Below are positions 2,918 to 6,067 of a stretch of DNA of 6,067 nt, piece by piece. The position numbers were made by a program, and so were the translations under genes. The stretch is from positions 1-6,067 of the forward strand of contig SLAD01000221.1 in assembly GCA_007126995.1 (NCBI GenBank). The letters are read 5' to 3'. The notes beneath the pieces are model-generated. The model saw only the letters and a list, made by a program, of their open reading frames with translations. It had not been told where the DNA came from and made no database searches. Each line of letters begins with the position of its first letter. Positions within the stretch are counted from its first letter, which is position 1. The stretch comes from Kiritimatiellia bacterium (GTDB taxonomy: Bacteria; Verrucomicrobiota; Kiritimatiellia; SLAD01).

Positions 2918-5611
2918 TCACGCACCTGCTGCGCATTCGGACAAGGTTTCGATCAACTTATCCAGCTTATCGGCCTTCTCGAGCAGCTCCTTCTTACGAT
3001 CCTGCTGTTGTTCGATCACGGCGGCCGGCGCTTTATTGATGAAGTCCATGTTGCCCAATTTCTTGGTGACCTTTTCCAACTCGGCATTGGCTTTATCCCG
3101 CTGTGCCGACAACTTTTGGATTTCCGCCGCCACATCGATCAATCCGTCAACCGGCATGTAAATGGCGCCCAACTGACTGATCGCCGAGGGCGCGGCGCGC
3201 GGCGGGACATACTGACGATCAACCGTAATTTCGCCCGCGCACAACAGCGACGCGATAGAGGGCTTATCCAGCAGCAACTGTTCTTCGTATCGCTCGCTGG
3301 ACGGGCGAATCATCAAGGCGATTTCCTGACGCGGGGCCAAGCCGTAATCGGCACGTAACTGCCGCGCCACCCGGATCAGGTCGTGCTTGGCATCCACATA
3401 CGAGACGACCGCATGACTCACCCCCCACTCCGCCAGCGCTTCCTCGTCGCGCGATTCCGGCCAAGGTGCGATCATGATGCTTTCACTGTACGAGGAATAG
3501 CCGAGGCCGTGCCACAGCTCTTCCGTCACAAACGGCATCAGCGGGTGCAACAGGCGCAAGGCATTGGCATACACGTAATGCATGACCTTCAGCACCTGCT
3601 CGCGTCGGGGCTGGTCATCGCCATACAAGATGGCTTTGGCGTATTCGACATACCAATCGCAAAACTGGTGCCAGCAAAACTCATAGATGCTGCGGGCCAA
3701 GTCATTGAAGCGGAACCGTTCCAGATTCTCGGTGCACTGCGTGATGGTGGCGTGCAGTTTGGCAAGGATATGCTGATCATCTGCGCTCAGCAGGCTGATG
3801 TCGAAGGTCGGATCAGCGAAATCGGTGGGCGCCGTGTCGCCATGCATTTGCATGAAGCGGGCCGCGTTCCACATTTTGGTGCCAAAGTTACGCCCGATCT
3901 CAAACTTCTCGTCCGACAACTGTACATCCGCGCCGGTCGCCGAAAGCATCATCAAGCTAAAGCGCAAGGCATCGGCGTTGTATTTATCGACGATCGTCAA
4001 TGGATCAATGGAATTCCCCAGACTCTTGCTCATCTTGCGGCCGATATCGTCCCGAACCGTGCCGTGAATGTACACGTGGCTGAACGGGATATCGCCCATA
4101 CATTCCAGCCCGGACATCACCATCCGCGCCACCCAGAAAAAGATGATTTCCGATCCGGTCACCAGCGTGTTGGTGGGATAGTAGAAATCCATTTCCTCCG
4201 TCTTGTCCGGCCAACCGAACACGCTGAAGGGCCACAGCCAGGAGGAAAACCACGTATCCAAGACGTCCTCGTCCTGCCGAATCCGGTCACTGCCGCAAGC
4301 CGCACAGGCGGACGGCACATCGCGGGACGCCCATTCATGGTTACAGGCATCGCAATAGAACACAGGAATGCGGTGACCCCACCAAATCTGACGGGAAATA
4401 CACCAATCGCGAATGTTCTCCATCCACTCGCTGTACACCTTAGTCCAGCGCTCCGGCACAAATTGTACCCGGCCCTCGTTGACCACCTCGAGCGCGGGCC
4501 GCGCCAGCGGCTTCATCTTCACAAACCATTGCGGTGACAAGCGGGGCTCTACGATGGCGTGACAGCGGTAACAGTGTCCCACGGAATGATCATGCGACTC
4601 GATGCGATCCAGCAAGCCGTCCTTCTTGAGCTGATCCACCAGTTCCTCGCGACATTGGAAACGGTCCAAGCCCTGATAAGGCCCGGCCTCCGCGTTCATA
4701 TACCCGTCATCGTCCATGACATTGATGCTGGGCAAATCGTGGCGCTGTCCCATTTCGAAATCGTTCGGATCGTGTGCGGGCGTGACCTTCACAACACCCG
4801 TACCGAATTCCGGATCGACCAAGTCATCCTCGACGACAAACAGCTCGCGTTTCAGCACGGGCAGAATGACCTTCTTGCCCACCAAGTGCCGGTAGCGGTC
4901 ATCGCGGGGATTGATCGCCACGGCGGTATCGCCGAGTAGTGTCTCCGGCCGCGTTGTTGCGACCAATACATAGTCTTTCTTGCGGCCGCCTTTGATGGGA
5001 TAGCGAATGTAATACAGCTTGCCGTCAACCGGGCGATGCTCGCTCTCCTCGTCCGACAGCGCCGTTTGGCAACGCGGACACCAGTTGATGATGTAGTTGC
5101 CGCGATAAATGAGTTCCTTCTCGTAGAGGCGCACGAAAACTTCGGTCACCGCACGGCTGAGGCCCTCGTCCATCGTAAACCGTTCGCGTTCCCAATCGCA
5201 CGAGGCGCCGATCTTCATCAACTGATTTTTGATGGTATTGCCGTATTCCTCGCGCCATTGCCAGACCCGCTCGACGAACGCCTCGCGACCAAGATCATCG
5301 CGCGTCTTACCCTCTTTCTGCAGGTCCCGCTCGACCACGTTTTGGGTCGCGATACCGGCATGATCCGTGCCCGGCACCCACGTCACATTGTAGCCCTGCA
5401 TGCGACGCCAGCGCACCAACACGTCCTGAATGGTATTGTTCAGGGCATGGCCCATGTGCAGAATGCCGGTTACATTGGGCGGCGGAATGACCACGCAATA
5501 GGATTTACCGCCTTTGGCCGGGTCCCCGTGAAAATAACCGCGCTCGAGCCAGCAACGATACCACTTTTCTTCGACAGCCTTGCTGTCGTAGGTTTTGCTT
5601 AATTCCGCCAT
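2918..5611 (-). CDS. valS: Valyl-tRNA synthetase
   Basis: Class Ia aminoacyl-tRNA synthetase that joins valine to tRNA-Val in the cytosol and edits mischarged threonine. Length is 897 aa, normal for bacterial ValRS. Visible in order: PPPNVTGILHMGHALN with the HIGH-type signature HMGH (52-55), GTDHAGIATQ (81-90), the editing domain with ATTRPETLLGDTAVAI (218-233), the catalytic core with DVLDTWFSSWLWP (449-461), the KMSKS loop (526-530), the helical anticodon-binding domain (about 605-760), and a C-terminal coiled coil of the ValRS type (about 825-890). Cysteine pairs at 178/181, 347/350, 420/423 and 436/439 are candidate zinc ligands. The ATG at 5611 is chosen because it gives the standard N-terminus MAELSKTYDSKAVEEKWY. 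It overlaps the cimA stop by one base (TAATG), with a CAGGA about 9 nt upstream inside cimA as a likely ribosome-binding site. Confidence 0.98.
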   Translation of the reverse strand: MAELSKTYDSKAVEEKWYRCWLERGYFHGDPAKGGKSYCVVIPPPNVTGILHMGHALNNTIQDVLVRWRRMQGYNVTWVPGTDHAGIATQNVVERDLQKEGKTRDDLGREAFVERVWQWREEYGNTIKNQLMKIGASCDWERERFTMDEGLSRAVTEVFVRLYEKELIYRGNYIINWCPRCQTALSDEESEHRPVDGKLYYIRYPIKGGRKKDYVLVATTRPETLLGDTAVAINPRDDRYRHLVGKKVILPVLKRELFVVEDDLVDPEFGTGVVKVTPAHDPNDFEMGQRHDLPSINVMDDDGYMNAEAGPYQGLDRFQCREELVDQLKKDGLLDRIESHDHSVGHCYRCHAIVEPRLSPQWFVKMKPLARPALEVVNEGRVQFVPERWTKVYSEWMENIRDWCISRQIWWGHRIPVFYCDACNHEWASRDVPSACAACGSDRIRQDEDVLDTWFSSWLWPFSVFGWPDKTEEMDFYYPTNTLVTGSEIIFFWVARMVMSGLECMGDIPFSHVYIHGTVRDDIGRKMSKSLGNSIDPLTIVDKYNADALRFSLMMLSATGADVQLSDEKFEIGRNFGTKMWNAARFMQMHGDTAPTDFADPTFDISLLSADDQHILAKLHATITQCTENLERFRFNDLARSIYEFCWHQFCDWYVEYAKAILYGDDQPRREQVLKVMHYVYANALRLLHPLMPFVTEELWHGLGYSSYSESIMIAPWPESRDEEALAEWGVSHAVVSYVDAKHDLIRVARQLRADYGLAPRQEIALMIRPSSERYEEQLLLDKPSIASLLCAGEITVDRQYVPPRAAPSAISQLGAIYMPVDGLIDVAAEIQKLSAQRDKANAELEKVTKKLGNMDFINKAPAAVIEQQQDRKKELLEKADKLDKLIETLSECAAGA

Positions 5612-6067
5612 TATACGCCGTCCTGCAGGGCCTTCTGTTCTTCGAGAAACATCTTATACTCGACACTGTCCACCAGCGCTTCCCACGAGGCCTCGAGGAG
5701 GTTTTCGGATACGCCCACGGTGCTCCAGCTCTGTTTGCCATCGCTGGACTCGATCAAGACGCGCGTCTTGGCCGCCGTATGCTCTTCCGGATCGAGGATA
5801 CGCACACGGAAATCGGTCAGGAACACATCGGCGATTTGCGGGAAGAAGCGCGTGAGCGCCTTCCGCAACGCGCCATCCAAGGCATTCACCGGGCCATCCC
5901 CTTCAGCCACTGTGTGTTCAATCTCATCGTTGACCCGAACCTTGACCGTTGCCTCACTGCGACACGCTTCATGCTCGGCATTCTTTTCGACAATGACGCG
6001 ATAGCCTTCCAAACCGAAGAACGGTTTATGGGCTTTCAGGACTTTCTGGATCAACAGCTTAAAGGAC
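5611..6067 (-). CDS. cimA: Citramalate synthase, C-terminal regulatory part (5' end outside window)
   Basis: The complete enzyme condenses pyruvate and acetyl-CoA to (R)-citramalate, opening a threonine-independent route to isoleucine. The visible 152 residues cover the end of the linker and the LeuA-type allosteric/dimerisation domain, which in characterised CimA binds isoleucine for feedback inhibition. The TIM-barrel catalytic domain lies beyond the window. Typical words are FKLLIQKVLKAHKPFFGLEG, TVAEGDGPVNALDGALRKAL, FLTDFRVRILDPEEHTAAKT, RVLIESSDGKQSWSTVGVS and NLLEASWEALVDSVEYKM. These match the long CimA type related to 2-isopropylmalate synthase better than LeuA itself, where the post-GDGPV wording differs. 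The frame continues through the window end, so the TTG at 6054 is internal. The TAA stop shares a base with the valS ATG, making a cimA-valS operon with likely translational coupling. Confidence 0.9.
   Translation of the reverse strand, partial: SFKLLIQKVLKAHKPFFGLEGYRVIVEKNAEHEACRSEATVKVRVNDEIEHTVAEGDGPVNALDGALRKALTRFFPQIADVFLTDFRVRILDPEEHTAAKTRVLIESSDGKQSWSTVGVSENLLEASWEALVDSVEYKMFLEEQKALQDGV

Noticed and set aside
3383..4537. 384-codon plus-strand open frame opposite valS
   Set aside because: It lies wholly antisense to an unambiguous ValRS gene, has no recognisable domain and is rich in His, Arg and Gln, as expected from reading a GC-rich gene backwards.
5609..5616. TATAAT on the minus strand at the cimA-valS junction as a -10 box
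   Set aside because: It arises from the TATAATG stop/start overlap. No -35-like hexamer stands at the right distance, and transcription would begin inside valS.

Overview
The window is a bacterial chromosome segment with two blocks of core metabolism and, between them, about 2.1 kb of small toxin-antitoxin-like genes and dispersed repeats. I infer a member of the Planctomycetes-Verrucomicrobia group, perhaps near the Kiritimatiellota or Lentisphaerota. The clues are the type of intergenic palindromes and the frame-shadow peptides they encode (for example GEAPAEP and QAFLPD), which I recall from that group. The core proteins alone do not settle the phylum.

Layout. Positions 1-840 (+) hold the C-terminal part of acetylornithine aminotransferase (argD), cut by the window edge. 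Positions 841-1202 are non-coding, with hairpins and half of a dispersed repeat. Positions 1203-1885 (-) are a vapBC-type toxin-antitoxin operon whose genes overlap by four bases (GTGA). A candidate promoter and a perfect 14-bp palindrome lie upstream of vapB. Positions 1886-2268 contain no gene but are dense in palindromes of two families (AGCTTA-type and TTCCAAT-type). Positions 2269-2487 (-) encode a 72-aa DUF2283 protein. Positions 2498-2705 are a MITE-like element with 20-bp perfect terminal inverted repeats and a 9-bp target duplication. Upstream of it (2692-2805, -) is the C-terminal remnant of a small gene, possibly DUF4258-like. Positions 2918-5611 (-) are valyl-tRNA synthetase (valS), and 5611-6067 (-) the C-terminal regulatory end of citramalate synthase (cimA), which overlaps valS by one base (TAATG).

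How the genes work together. cimA and valS form a branched-chain amino acid pair: one makes the isoleucine precursor citramalate, the other charges tRNA-Val. argD serves arginine and possibly lysine synthesis and is convergent with everything else.

The main discovery is the 208-bp element. Removing it together with one copy of its 9-bp duplication restores a clean ancestral junction. The upstream remnant would end RRFKS-stop, its TGA would overlap the DUF2283 ATG as ATGA, and an AGGAG ribosome-binding site would lie 9 nt before that ATG. The element therefore broke a translationally coupled two-gene cassette. Inside it is an inverted pair of REP-like hairpins with the same stem core and complementary tetraloops. 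Both small-gene modules are bracketed by related repeats in direct orientation: vapBC by the 1047 and 2045 copies, and the DUF2283 cassette by the 2185 and 2809 copies.
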